Assembly (NCBI RefSeq): GCF_000482465.1
Contig: NZ_KI519421.1
Coordinates: forward strand, 441,856-505,855
Length of the DNA: 64,000 nucleotides
Source of the DNA: Runella limosa DSM 17973
GTDB taxonomy: Bacteria; Bacteroidota; Bacteroidia; Cytophagales; Spirosomataceae
Direction of reading: 5' to 3'
Of the stretch, positions 1 through 8,457 are shown in pieces (position 1 is the stretch's first letter; each line of letters opens with the position of its first letter). Made by a program: the position numbers and the translations under genes. The notes beneath the pieces are model-generated. The model worked only from the letters and a program-made list of their open reading frames with translations. It was not told where the DNA came from and ran no database searches.

Positions 1-234
1 AGGGCCAAATTCGGACGTGCGATTTGACACATCCGAGCCGCCCCAGGCCCAAATATACAACCCCGAGGCTTGATTCATCAAGGCGGCTTTGCGGCTATCT
101 TTCGCTTGCGTCAAATCAAAGGTCAACGTTACTTCGCCATCAGCGGTCGGAAATTCTGGTTTCAAGACCAAAGCTTGTCCCCAGCTCCACTGACTCAGCA
201 ACAATCCAAGAAAAATAGAAATGAGTTTTTTCAT
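1..234 (-). CDS. secreted protein of the starch locus, N-terminal part only
   Basis: The gene runs off the left edge, so only 78 codons are visible. They begin with a clear Sec signal peptide (MKKLISIFLGLLLSQWSWG, probable cut before QALVL). The mature start, with PEFPTADGEVTLTFDLTQA and a following YIWAWGG stretch, resembles the N-terminal Ig-like module found in front of secreted alpha-amylases and related proteins in Bacteroidota starch loci; this is recognition of style, not a domain match. It lies 20 bp downstream of the GH13 gene on the same strand and is probably cotranscribed with it. The catalytic part, if there is one, is outside the window. The start is the only ATG ahead of a signal sequence. 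Confidence 0.7.
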   Translation of the reverse strand, partial: MKKLISIFLGLLLSQWSWGQALVLKPEFPTADGEVTLTFDLTQAKDSRKAALMNQASGLYIWAWGGSDVSNRTSEFGP

Positions 235-254
235 GTGTCGGATATTTTCTGACT

Positions 255-2090
255 TTATTTTATTTCAAATACCAAAGCCGACGTCCCATTAACAGTAATG
301 CCATTTGCCAGTGCCCCAGTCTCTCCTGTCAGTACATTTTTGGCCGTCGAAGCCCCTTTTAGTAGTTCTAAGTATTTGCCCAAATCAAGTTTCAAGGGTT
401 CTTTATTTTTGTTCATCACCACCATTACTTTTTGGGCATCGTTATACCTAAAATACACATACAGGCCATCGCGGGCGGTGAAGTGTTTCAATTTCCCCGT
501 TTGAACAGCCGCGTTGGTTTTACGCCATTGCAGCATTTTTGTCATAAATTGCTTTGCCTCCAACTGCTGAGGCCTCAAGCCTTTTTCCGTAAATGCACTC
601 ACGGTATGGTCAGCCCATCCACCTGGCATTTCTCCCCGAATTTCGTCGTGCGAATCACTTTTCGGATTGGTCATCAGCACTTCTGTTCCGTAATATATTT
701 GTGGTGTGCCCCTCGTCGTCAGCAAAAACGAAATTCCCATTTTCCAAAGGGCAAAATTTTCGTGGATTTGGGTGTAAAAACGGCTCATGTCGTGGTTATC
801 TGGCATAATAACCAAATCATTTGGCGCCGCGTATAAAAAATCCTGCGACAGCGTTTGGTATATTTTCACCAAACCACGGTTGTAAATTCGATCGTCTTCA
901 TTCAAAGCTTCAGTCAAGGCATTTTGCAGCGGGAAATCAAACATACTTGACATTTCTGACACGTATCCATTGGTATTTTTATTGCCTTTTTGCCAAAATG
1001 CTACAATCGAAGGATTGACCGACCACTCCTCCCCGACCATGCTAAAACGGGGGTACTCACGCATGATGCGTTGTGACCAGCGACTCATAAAGTCTTTATC
1101 AGAATAAGGATACGTATCGACCCGAATTCCGTGCAAATCGGCGTACTCAATCCACCAGATTGTATTTTGAATCAAATAATTGGCCATCAACGGATTACGC
1201 TGATTCAAATCGGGCATACTTGGAACAAACCAACCGCTGGCGTGTAGTTCTTTGTCGTATTCGCTCGCGTGTGGATCTTGAATACTTTCGCGGGCGTGGT
1301 GGGTTATTTTAGGATTTCTCTGAAAATTCACCCAGTCGTCTGTTGGCAAATCTTTCATCCACCAATGTTCTGAACCACAGTGATTAGGAACCAAATCAAT
1401 CACCAACTTTATACCTCTTTTTTGGGCTTCTTTCGATAACTTTCGGTACTCTTCATTGCTCCCAAAACGAGCATCGATTTTGTACAAATCAGTCATGGCA
1501 TAGCCGTGGTACGACCCCATATTTTGATTATTTTCTTGAAGCGGGCAAATCCAAAGCGCCGAAAAACCTAATTGTTGAATATAGTCCAAATGTTCAATAA
1601 TTCCCTGAATATCACCTCCGTGCCGTTTGTCTTTGCCAGTTCTATCCAACAAATCTACCATTCCAGCCACGTTATCATTGGCGGGATTCGCATTGGCAAA
1701 ACGGTCTGGAGTTACCAAATACATGGCATCGGCCGAGGTAAACCCTTGACGATTAGCCGAATTGGGTTCTCTATTTTTTAATTCGTACGAATAGGTCGCC
1801 ACCGTTTTGCCGTCTTTTTTGAACGTGATTGGAAAGCTTCCTGCTTTGGTAGTGGCTGCAATGGTTAAATCCAAAAAGAGATAATTGGGGCTTTTCACAC
1901 GCGTCACTTTGGTCAATTTGACCCCTGCATACGTCACTTGAGGCTCGGTGGCTCCAATGTCATTTTGGTGGATGAGCAATTGCAAACGCGGTTCTTTCAT
2001 CCCTACCCACCAAAAAGCAGGCTCAACGCGTTGGGCATAAAGCGGCAATACCGCTGCGATAAAGAACAAAAACAAGCTACATTTTTTCAT
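255..2090 (-). CDS. susA: neopullulanase/cyclomaltodextrinase-type GH13 enzyme (SusA-like)
   Basis: Periplasmic or surface alpha-glucan hydrolase of 611 residues. The start was placed at the ATG before MKKCSLFLFFIAAVLPLYA, a signal peptide; the frame is open upstream but that extension is implausible. An N-terminal beta domain (about 20-120, the cyclomaltodextrinase N-domain type, with FWWVGMKEP) precedes the GH13 barrel. The four conserved GH13 regions are visible: DLVPNH (about 232-237), GIRVDTYPY with the nucleophile Asp about 325, VGEEW with the acid/base Glu about 354, and DNHD with the third Asp about 434. A C-terminal beta domain follows. It would cut maltodextrins imported or captured by the neighbouring SusCDE proteins. 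A terminator-like hairpin separates it from the SusE-like gene, so its level may be lower than that of susCDE. Confidence 0.9.
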   Translation of the reverse strand: MKKCSLFLFFIAAVLPLYAQRVEPAFWWVGMKEPRLQLLIHQNDIGATEPQVTYAGVKLTKVTRVKSPNYLFLDLTIAATTKAGSFPITFKKDGKTVATYSYELKNREPNSANRQGFTSADAMYLVTPDRFANANPANDNVAGMVDLLDRTGKDKRHGGDIQGIIEHLDYIQQLGFSALWICPLQENNQNMGSYHGYAMTDLYKIDARFGSNEEYRKLSKEAQKRGIKLVIDLVPNHCGSEHWWMKDLPTDDWVNFQRNPKITHHARESIQDPHASEYDKELHASGWFVPSMPDLNQRNPLMANYLIQNTIWWIEYADLHGIRVDTYPYSDKDFMSRWSQRIMREYPRFSMVGEEWSVNPSIVAFWQKGNKNTNGYVSEMSSMFDFPLQNALTEALNEDDRIYNRGLVKIYQTLSQDFLYAAPNDLVIMPDNHDMSRFYTQIHENFALWKMGISFLLTTRGTPQIYYGTEVLMTNPKSDSHDEIRGEMPGGWADHTVSAFTEKGLRPQQLEAKQFMTKMLQWRKTNAAVQTGKLKHFTARDGLYVYFRYNDAQKVMVVMNKNKEPLKLDLGKYLELLKGASTAKNVLTGETGALANGITVNGTSALVFEIK

Positions 2091-2120
2091 GATGGTTGTA
2101 CAGGAGTTATGTATTAGAAA

Positions 2121-2155
2121 AAAGCACCGACAAAAATTCATCGGTGCTTTGCAGT
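2121..2155 (-). terminator. hairpin between susE-like gene and GH13 gene
   Basis: A perfect 10-bp stem (AAAGCACCGA / TCGGTGCTTT, 2121-2130 with 2141-2150) lies between the SusE-like stop and the GH13 start. On the minus strand the stem is followed by a run of T, as in an intrinsic terminator. In this position it would attenuate rather than fully separate the two genes. Confidence 0.6.
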
Positions 2156-2193
2156 TCAACCTATTAGTTTTCAGTTTGTTACTTATGCAATTG

Positions 2194-3504
2194 TTATTTC
2201 TTTGTCAATTTATACGTTGGCTTTGCCGCCACCGTAAAGTCGAGGACAATGTCGTACGTTCCTGCTTTTACGGCAATGTTTGCACCACCAGGTTCCATCA
2301 CACCGTCGGCTTTGTCATCACCGTAGTTGACTCCCCAATCATCGTTTTGGCGGAATTTGATTTCTCCGTCCACCAATTTAATGCCGCTCAATGTCCAAAT
2401 TCCCTCATTACCAAAATCAGGCGTAAATTTCGCATCAGGGCCATTCCAGCCATTTGGTGCGCCACTTCCCACAATCCCCCATACTTTGAAAGGAACAATC
2501 GTGTATTTCAGTGACTTGAAATCAACCGTAATCAAATACAAACCTGCCTTTACCACGATGTTATCACCACCTGCTTCGAGCGTACCATCCGCTCCCTTGT
2601 CGCCGTAGTTGACGGCCCAATCTTCGTTCTGACGAATTTTGATTTCACCGTCTTTCAACGTCACAATGGCACGCCACTGATCGGTGGCGGGGTCATAGAA
2701 AAACGGTGCATCAGGTGCGTTCCAGCCACTTGGGGCTGCACTACCTACAACTCCCCAAGAGAATTTATCAATGGTATATTTTAGAGCACTTGCATCAAAC
2801 GTAATTTTATAATTACCTTGTTTGACTACGATGTTGGCACCACCTGCTTCGAGTGTACCATCAGCGCCATTATCACCCATATTAACATCCCATTTGTTGT
2901 CTTGGCGGAATTTAATTTCACCGTCCACCAACGCTACGTACGCTACATACACATTGGCTTTATCCGATTTGTAGAAGGTCATATCAGGGCCATTCCAGCC
3001 GTTTACCGTCGCACTTCCCACAATTCCCCAATTGGTAGAAAGGTCAAGTTTGTCCAAATATGGCGTTGCTTTTACGGACATCACCGTCGAAGCCAGCGTG
3101 GTACTTCCACCCAAAAACGACTGAACTTTGATGTCGATGTCGCCAGCGGTTGCGGCTTTTAAGCCGAGTTTCAACAAAATCGGGTTCAATTCAGACGCTT
3201 TGAACGTCTTTTTCAACTCCGTTCCCGTCACAATCGACGCTGCATTGGAGAAATCACCTCCTTTTTTGTCAATCAAAATGGTATAGTTGGCAGGCGCATC
3301 AAAACCATAATCAGGTTTTGCCCATGATACCGTCAACGCCTCTTTGTCCGCATTTTCTTTTGTCAATACGACAGTCTGTGAAGAAACTGCGACCACAGGA
3401 ACTGCCCCCGAATTGAGGACGGCCTTTATTTCGTCTTTTTCGCATGAGGCCAGCATCGTCGTTGCAACGACCGCGAATAAGCATTTATGAAACCACTTTT
3501 TCAT
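2194..3504 (-). CDS. susE: SusE/SusF-like surface starch-binding lipoprotein, three binding repeats
   Basis: Outer-membrane lipoprotein of 436 residues that holds starch at the cell surface for the SusCD transporter. Lipobox LASC with the modified Cys at 21, followed by EKDE, the acidic pattern that favours surface export in Bacteroidota. Residues about 30-150 match the SusE N-terminal domain style (VVLTKENADKEALTVSWAKP). Three tandem modules of about 92 residues follow (about 158-248, 249-340, 341-436), each starting WG(I/V)VGS and containing GWN.PD, DGEIK(F/I)RQ, DW.VN.GD and GG.NI.VK. These are the SusE/SusF carbohydrate-binding repeats. Third gene of the susCDE block. The preceding 120 bp carries two REP-like palindromes. 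Confidence 0.9.
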   Translation of the reverse strand: MKKWFHKCLFAVVATTMLASCEKDEIKAVLNSGAVPVVAVSSQTVVLTKENADKEALTVSWAKPDYGFDAPANYTILIDKKGGDFSNAASIVTGTELKKTFKASELNPILLKLGLKAATAGDIDIKVQSFLGGSTTLASTVMSVKATPYLDKLDLSTNWGIVGSATVNGWNGPDMTFYKSDKANVYVAYVALVDGEIKFRQDNKWDVNMGDNGADGTLEAGGANIVVKQGNYKITFDASALKYTIDKFSWGVVGSAAPSGWNAPDAPFFYDPATDQWRAIVTLKDGEIKIRQNEDWAVNYGDKGADGTLEAGGDNIVVKAGLYLITVDFKSLKYTIVPFKVWGIVGSGAPNGWNGPDAKFTPDFGNEGIWTLSGIKLVDGEIKFRQNDDWGVNYGDDKADGVMEPGGANIAVKAGTYDIVLDFTVAAKPTYKLTKK

Positions 3505-3544
3505 TTGTTTTTCTAAATTTTTTATTGACTAATGTCCATGAAAT

Positions 3545-3620
3545 GTCTTGCGCTTTTTCTGGTTGTGAGCAACCAAAAACACTTGGTACTTTCCTCAGGT
3601 TGTGAGCAACCTGAGACACT
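3545..3620. repeat. two REP-like palindromes between susD and susE
   Basis: Two copies of the palindrome GGTTGTGAGCAACC at 3560-3575 and 3594-3615. The outer arms differ but still pair (TGG..CCA in one; CTCAGG..CCTGAG in the other). Each is followed after four bases by ACAC, the tail shared by the other copies of this family in the window. Confidence 0.75.
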
Positions 3621-3625
3621 GTGGG

Positions 3626-5221
3626 TTAGTATCCAGTGTTTTGAACCAAGTTTGGATTCGCCGTTAGGTCAGTAGAAGGGAGTGGGAAAATTTTCAAGTA
3701 ATCTTGAACCCCCGCACCATCTTTAACACCACCTTTCCAAGCCCACAAATAGGACGCTCCCGTAAATTTACCATAGCGAATCAAGTCAGTACGACGGCTT
3801 CCTTCCCACGACAACTCGCGAGCACGTTCGGCCAACACAAAATCAGGCGTCAACTCAGACGAAGTGATGTTTCCAGCGGCACTGCCATAGGCACGCACGC
3901 GGATTTTATTGACATAATCCAACGCCAATGCTTTGTCGCCAGCGCCACGGGCGGCAGCTTCAGCATAAATCAAGTACGCATCAGCCAAACGGAACATCGG
4001 GAAATCGGTATCAGGATGCGTGAGGTTACTTCCTACTTTACCCGCCGAGGTCACGTTTTTAAACTTAGGCATGGCATATCCATCCGTAAACGTGCTCAAT
4101 TCGTTGATTTCCAATTTTTGGCCATCCGTATAAAACATTGCGCGTTTGTCGGTTTTGCCCGTTGGGTCAGCAAAAAGTTTCACAAACGACGGAGTCACAC
4201 GGACACCACCCCAACCACCGTCGATTCCGTAAGCAGAAGCAGGCATCGAACCACCTACTGGCGCATGACACAAGAAGGTCATTCCTCCCCAGGTTTGGCT
4301 ACGCGTTCCGTCGGCCGCAAGCGCCCAAATAACTTCTGTTGAAGTGTTATTGTCTGCTTTGAACAAGTCTTCGTATTTGGTTTGCAAAGAATACCCCGCG
4401 TCAATCACTTTTTTGGCGTAGGTAGCCGCGTCTGCGTAGCGATTCCCTTGACCTTGGGCTTCGGCATTGAGGTACAATTTCGCCAACAACATCCACGCTG
4501 CCGCTTTATCGGCGCGGGCATATTCGTTTTTACGAGCATCAACTAACTCTCCATCAATCGCTTTCAATTCTGATTCGATGTATTCAAACAAGCTTTTTGC
4601 ATTCGTTTGTTTGGGCGGAGCAGAACCTACAGCGTCATTCTCGGTTACAAAAGGCACATTTCCTCCGAACAAATCCAACGCGTGCCAGTAGCTCAATGCC
4701 CGTAAGAAACGCGCCTCCGCCCTAAGGGCTTTTGTTTCGGTCAAAATAGTCCCCGAAACACCTCTTTCGTTTAATTTGGCATCGCTGGTCTCGCGAATAA
4801 ATTCATTGCAAGAAGCGATTTGGTAAAAAACACGGTTGTAAAAACCGCGAATGAATGCGTTATTCGACGACCACTTCATGTAATTAATTTCGGGCAAACC
4901 TGCGTCACTCCACGCAATCACGGCCTCATCAGTCGGCAAGACTTGTAAGTACCAATAATTACGCAGATAGCTCGAAAACCCTTCGTCCATCCCTTTGATG
5001 TCCTTCGTGCGGTCGTCGCCCGCAGGGCCTTGCTGCCCCGTTAGCATCATTCCTGCGTACAATTTGGCCGCTACTTGCTTGTAGGCCGCAGGGTCGTTAT
5101 AAACCGTTGCTGAAGTAACTTCATTGAACGGCTGACGGTCTAGGTCTTTGATACAAGAGGACATTGACAACGTGAGTACGAGTCCTCCCAATACTGTATT
5201 TTTAGAAATGAAATGTTTCAT
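3626..5221 (-). CDS. susD: SusD/RagB-family nutrient-binding lipoprotein
   Basis: Outer-membrane lid and substrate receptor of the SusCD transporter, 531 residues. Signal peptide with lipobox SMSSC, Cys 23, followed by IKDLDRQP as is typical of the family. The N-terminal helical TPR-like part contains the common ALRAEARFLRALSYWHALDLFGGNVP stretch (about residues 165-190), and the C-terminal part contains FRLADAYLIYAEAAARG and VLAERARELSWEGSRRTDLIRYGKF, both hallmark SusD segments. Starts 17 bp after the susC stop, so it is translated from the same message. The substrate is inferred to be starch or maltodextrin from the GH13 and SusE-like neighbours. Confidence 0.95.
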   Translation of the reverse strand: MKHFISKNTVLGGLVLTLSMSSCIKDLDRQPFNEVTSATVYNDPAAYKQVAAKLYAGMMLTGQQGPAGDDRTKDIKGMDEGFSSYLRNYWYLQVLPTDEAVIAWSDAGLPEINYMKWSSNNAFIRGFYNRVFYQIASCNEFIRETSDAKLNERGVSGTILTETKALRAEARFLRALSYWHALDLFGGNVPFVTENDAVGSAPPKQTNAKSLFEYIESELKAIDGELVDARKNEYARADKAAAWMLLAKLYLNAEAQGQGNRYADAATYAKKVIDAGYSLQTKYEDLFKADNNTSTEVIWALAADGTRSQTWGGMTFLCHAPVGGSMPASAYGIDGGWGGVRVTPSFVKLFADPTGKTDKRAMFYTDGQKLEINELSTFTDGYAMPKFKNVTSAGKVGSNLTHPDTDFPMFRLADAYLIYAEAAARGAGDKALALDYVNKIRVRAYGSAAGNITSSELTPDFVLAERARELSWEGSRRTDLIRYGKFTGASYLWAWKGGVKDGAGVQDYLKIFPLPSTDLTANPNLVQNTGY

Positions 5222-5238
5222 TTTTTTTCAAGTTTCGA

Positions 5239-8202
5239 TTAGAATCCGATGTTTAAGCCAAGGGTAAACGTACGTGGAATGGGATAAATGTTATTATCAA
5301 TTCCTCCGCTCACTTCAGGGTTGAGTCCCGTGTATTTTGTAATTACAAAGACGTTCTGAACCGTTGCTGAAAGGCGTGCTGTCGATTTCCCACCAAATAT
5401 TTTCCCTAAATCATAGCCTGCAAATGCGTTGTCCATGCGAACAAATGAACCATTTTGCATGTAATAGTCGGAGAAATACTGAGGCGTCGCAAACAAAGTA
5501 GTAAGGACGTTTGGCACCACGTTACCCAGTGAATTATTAGCACCTTGGAAGGCTTGCAGCACGCCATTCGTTGAAAGAATATTGTTATAGACGTAGTTGC
5601 CAAAATTGCCACGGAGGACAAAACCTGCGCTCAATTTTTTGTACGTCGCTTGGGCATTGAAGCCAATAAATACGCGCGGAGCGGGAGATTTGTAGTGATA
5701 ATAGTCGTCCACCGTGATTTTTCCATCGCCGTTGCGGTCCACATACACGCCTTCTACAGGTTTGCCTGAAGCGTCATAAACTTGTTGGGCTACAAAAAAC
5801 GAAGAAGCAGGATAACCAACCGAGTGGATTTGAATGGTACTTCCTACCCCACCTGAAATTCCACCCACCAATACACCTTTATAATTGGGGTCATTGGCCG
5901 ATGTTAATTTGGTGATTTTGTTTTCGTTGTAAGTCGCGTTGAAGCCTAAATCAAGCGTAAAATCTTCGCGACTGATGGTGTTATGGTTCAACAACAACTC
6001 TAAACCTTTGTTTTCGATAGAACCAACGTTCGATAGGATTTCGTTGGTCAGGTTGGTACCTGCTGCCACTGGAACGACGTTCAACAAGTCAGACGTATTT
6101 TTCATGTAGTAGTCGATGCTACCCGACAAACGTGCTTTTTTGAAGGCAAAGTCTAAACCAACGTTTTGCGTAACCGTTTGCTCCCATTTGATGTTCGCAT
6201 TGTATCCTTCGGCACGGAGTGTGTTGTAGTAAGTTGTTCCCAAAAGCTGTTGAGCAGTGGCCGTACTTGGCGTATAACGTGCCAAATAAGCGAAGTTTTG
6301 ACCTACATCTTGCTGACCTGTTACCCCGTATCCGACGCGCAATTTCAAGTCTGAAATCACACTAGAACTTTTCAAGAAATCCATTTCGCTGATTTTCCAA
6401 GCAAAAGCCGCCGACGGAAACGTTCCCCAACGGTTTTCTTTGGCAAAGCGAGAAGAACCGTCGCGACGAAGCGTAAATGTCAATAAATAACGGTCTTGCA
6501 CGTTCAAATTGGCCCGACCAAAAAACGACACCAAGGTGTTTTGCGTCTTGTACGGACTGTCGTTGAGGGTTTTGGTTTCGGCTTCGTCCTTGGTTATGGT
6601 CGTGGTCGAATTCATGAAATCTTGGTACGAATAGCCCGCCATCAGGTCGATACGGGTGTCTTTTGTCAAGTCTTTGACGTAGTTGAGGTAGAAATCCAAC
6701 AACTTGTTGGTGCGGTCTTGGGTATAAACCGTCTTTTCTCCACCGTTACTAAAGTTAGAAGCTGCCAAGGCAGGAATAACCTTCTTGCCATCGCTTCTCG
6801 ACACGTCATAACCGACGTTCAGGTTAGCATGTAGTTCAGGAAGGAAATGGAATTTATAATCAAACTGCGCATTTCCGATGCTACGGTTTACCGTTGCACG
6901 GTCGTCGGTCAAATTCAACAAACCCAATGGATTGCGTGTGGCAATTGTATTAGGTTTTCCATCGGCATTTACCCACTCATAATAACCGCCGTACGCTTCC
7001 GTTCCAGAATACACGGGTTGGGTTGGGTCGAAAGAGGCCGCTGCCCCGATAGCCCCTTGGTTGGCAAACTTATTTTTAATCGAAGCCGCTTTGACGTTGA
7101 TGTCAATTTTAAGGTGGTTATCCAACAGCATTGGCGTCAATCCTACCGAGGCTGAAGTACGACCCATGTTGGAGGTTTTCAAAATACCGCTTTGGTTGGT
7201 GTAACCTACCGATACACGATACGGCGTATTTTTGAACGCACCTGTGATACTCAAATTATTGTCCGTACTTACTGCTGCACGATAGATTTCATTTTGCCAA
7301 TCGGTATTTGCTTTACCTAACAACGATTTTTGCGTTGCCGTACCGTATTTATTGACCAACGCGCGAAAATCATCGCCCGAAAGTACGTCCACCAAACCTG
7401 TTTTAAGACCAACTGACGCTTGCGTACTCAAGTTTACGCGCATCACATCGCCTTTTTTCCCTTTTTTGGTCGTAATCATAATAACCCCGTTAGAAGCTCG
7501 TGAACCATAGATAGCGGTTGCCGAAGCATCTTTAAGGATATTAAATGATTCAATGTCGTTGGGGTTAATCAAGCTCAAAGGGTTTGCGGCACCGTTGATG
7601 ATGGTATTATCCAAAGGCACGCCGTCGATGACAATGAGTGGGTCATTGCTGGCATTCAACGAAGCCCCACCACGAATACGAATCGTACTTCCCGCGCCTG
7701 GCGCACCGCCGTTGGGCGTAATTTGCACTCCAGCTACTTTACCCGCTACGAGTTGGTCGGGCGTGGCAATGTTCCCTTTATTAAAGTCAGCCGTAGTGAT
7801 GGACGCGATAGAACCCGTCAAATCTTTTTTACGTTGCGTACCGTAACCAATCACGACTACTTCGGCGAGTTGCTTGTTATCGTTTTGCAACGTCACCGAA
7901 AGCTGCGTGCGGTTGTTGATAGCAACCTCCTGCGAAGTCATACCCACAAAACTAAACACCAACGTTGCGCTGCTTGGTGCCGCAATTTTAAAGTTACCAT
8001 CGGCATCGGTTTGCGTTCCGCGCGTGGTTCCTTTCACCAACACGCTCACGCCTGGCAGCACCGAACCGTTGGACTCTTGAACTTTGCCTGACACAGTAAT
8101 ATCCTGCGCCATGGTCGTTATGGACACACAAGCCCACAGCAACATCATCAAATTTAGACGAACATTCGTTCGGCCAAAAACCTTGTACATCGAAATCATC
8201 AT
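5239..8202 (-). CDS. susC: SusC/RagA-family TonB-dependent outer-membrane transporter
   Basis: TonB-dependent importer of maltodextrins, 987 residues. The start was placed at the first of two adjacent ATGs (MMISMYKVFG), before the signal segment ending TTMAQDITVSG; the frame stays open upstream to about 8271. An N-terminal carboxypeptidase-like regulatory domain (GKVQESNGSVLPGVSVLVKG.., about 35-110) is followed by the TonB box region VVVIGYGTQRKKDLTGS, the plug (RIRGGASLNASNDPLIVIDGVPLD, DASATAIYGSRASNGVIMITTKKGK) and a 22-strand type barrel with the usual C-terminal FTLGLNIGF ending in Phe. First gene of the sus operon, with the AraC-type membrane regulator directly upstream. Confidence 0.95.
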   Translation of the reverse strand: MMISMYKVFGRTNVRLNLMMLLWACVSITTMAQDITVSGKVQESNGSVLPGVSVLVKGTTRGTQTDADGNFKIAAPSSATLVFSFVGMTSQEVAINNRTQLSVTLQNDNKQLAEVVVIGYGTQRKKDLTGSIASITTADFNKGNIATPDQLVAGKVAGVQITPNGGAPGAGSTIRIRGGASLNASNDPLIVIDGVPLDNTIINGAANPLSLINPNDIESFNILKDASATAIYGSRASNGVIMITTKKGKKGDVMRVNLSTQASVGLKTGLVDVLSGDDFRALVNKYGTATQKSLLGKANTDWQNEIYRAAVSTDNNLSITGAFKNTPYRVSVGYTNQSGILKTSNMGRTSASVGLTPMLLDNHLKIDINVKAASIKNKFANQGAIGAAASFDPTQPVYSGTEAYGGYYEWVNADGKPNTIATRNPLGLLNLTDDRATVNRSIGNAQFDYKFHFLPELHANLNVGYDVSRSDGKKVIPALAASNFSNGGEKTVYTQDRTNKLLDFYLNYVKDLTKDTRIDLMAGYSYQDFMNSTTTITKDEAETKTLNDSPYKTQNTLVSFFGRANLNVQDRYLLTFTLRRDGSSRFAKENRWGTFPSAAFAWKISEMDFLKSSSVISDLKLRVGYGVTGQQDVGQNFAYLARYTPSTATAQQLLGTTYYNTLRAEGYNANIKWEQTVTQNVGLDFAFKKARLSGSIDYYMKNTSDLLNVVPVAAGTNLTNEILSNVGSIENKGLELLLNHNTISREDFTLDLGFNATYNENKITKLTSANDPNYKGVLVGGISGGVGSTIQIHSVGYPASSFFVAQQVYDASGKPVEGVYVDRNGDGKITVDDYYHYKSPAPRVFIGFNAQATYKKLSAGFVLRGNFGNYVYNNILSTNGVLQAFQGANNSLGNVVPNVLTTLFATPQYFSDYYMQNGSFVRMDNAFAGYDLGKIFGGKSTARLSATVQNVFVITKYTGLNPEVSGGIDNNIYPIPRTFTLGLNIGF

Positions 8203-8281
8203 AGGGGTTTGATGTAAATTAAATTGGATAATTGGAAAGATTGAAATGGAGTGAACACGGCGTTTCATCAATTTCTTCTTG

Positions 8282-8289
8282 CAAAAGTA
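8282..8289 (-). promoter_or_regulatory. possible -7 box of susC
   Basis: On the minus strand TACTTTTG fits the Bacteroidota -7 consensus TAnnTTTG, 80 bp before the susC start. No convincing TTG was found about 19-21 bp upstream, so the promoter may depend on an activator, which would fit control by the adjacent AraC-type protein. That last point is inference. Confidence 0.35.
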
Positions 8290-8378
8290 CCATACTTATC
8301 TCCCCCTGTCGTCCCACTTTTTAAAATGGAAGATTCTGGCAGTTATTTTTTATAAACAACTATTTATCAGAATATTAC

Positions 8379-8415
8379 AAAAAAAAGAACGTACCACTTT
8401 TAGAAGGTGGCACGT
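8379..8415 (-). terminator. intrinsic terminator after the AraC-type regulator
   Basis: Stem ACGTRCCACYTT (8389-8399 with 8404-8415, one mismatch or bulge) followed on the minus strand by T-rich sequence with eight T in a row. It separates the regulator transcript from the susC promoter region. Confidence 0.7.
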
Positions 8416-8457
8416 CCTAACCATTAAAATGGCACACATTTATGATGCTAACTCTGT

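Noticed and set aside
3704..4342. 212-codon frame on the plus strand
   Set aside because: It runs opposite to susD, a clear gene, and has no signal or domain.
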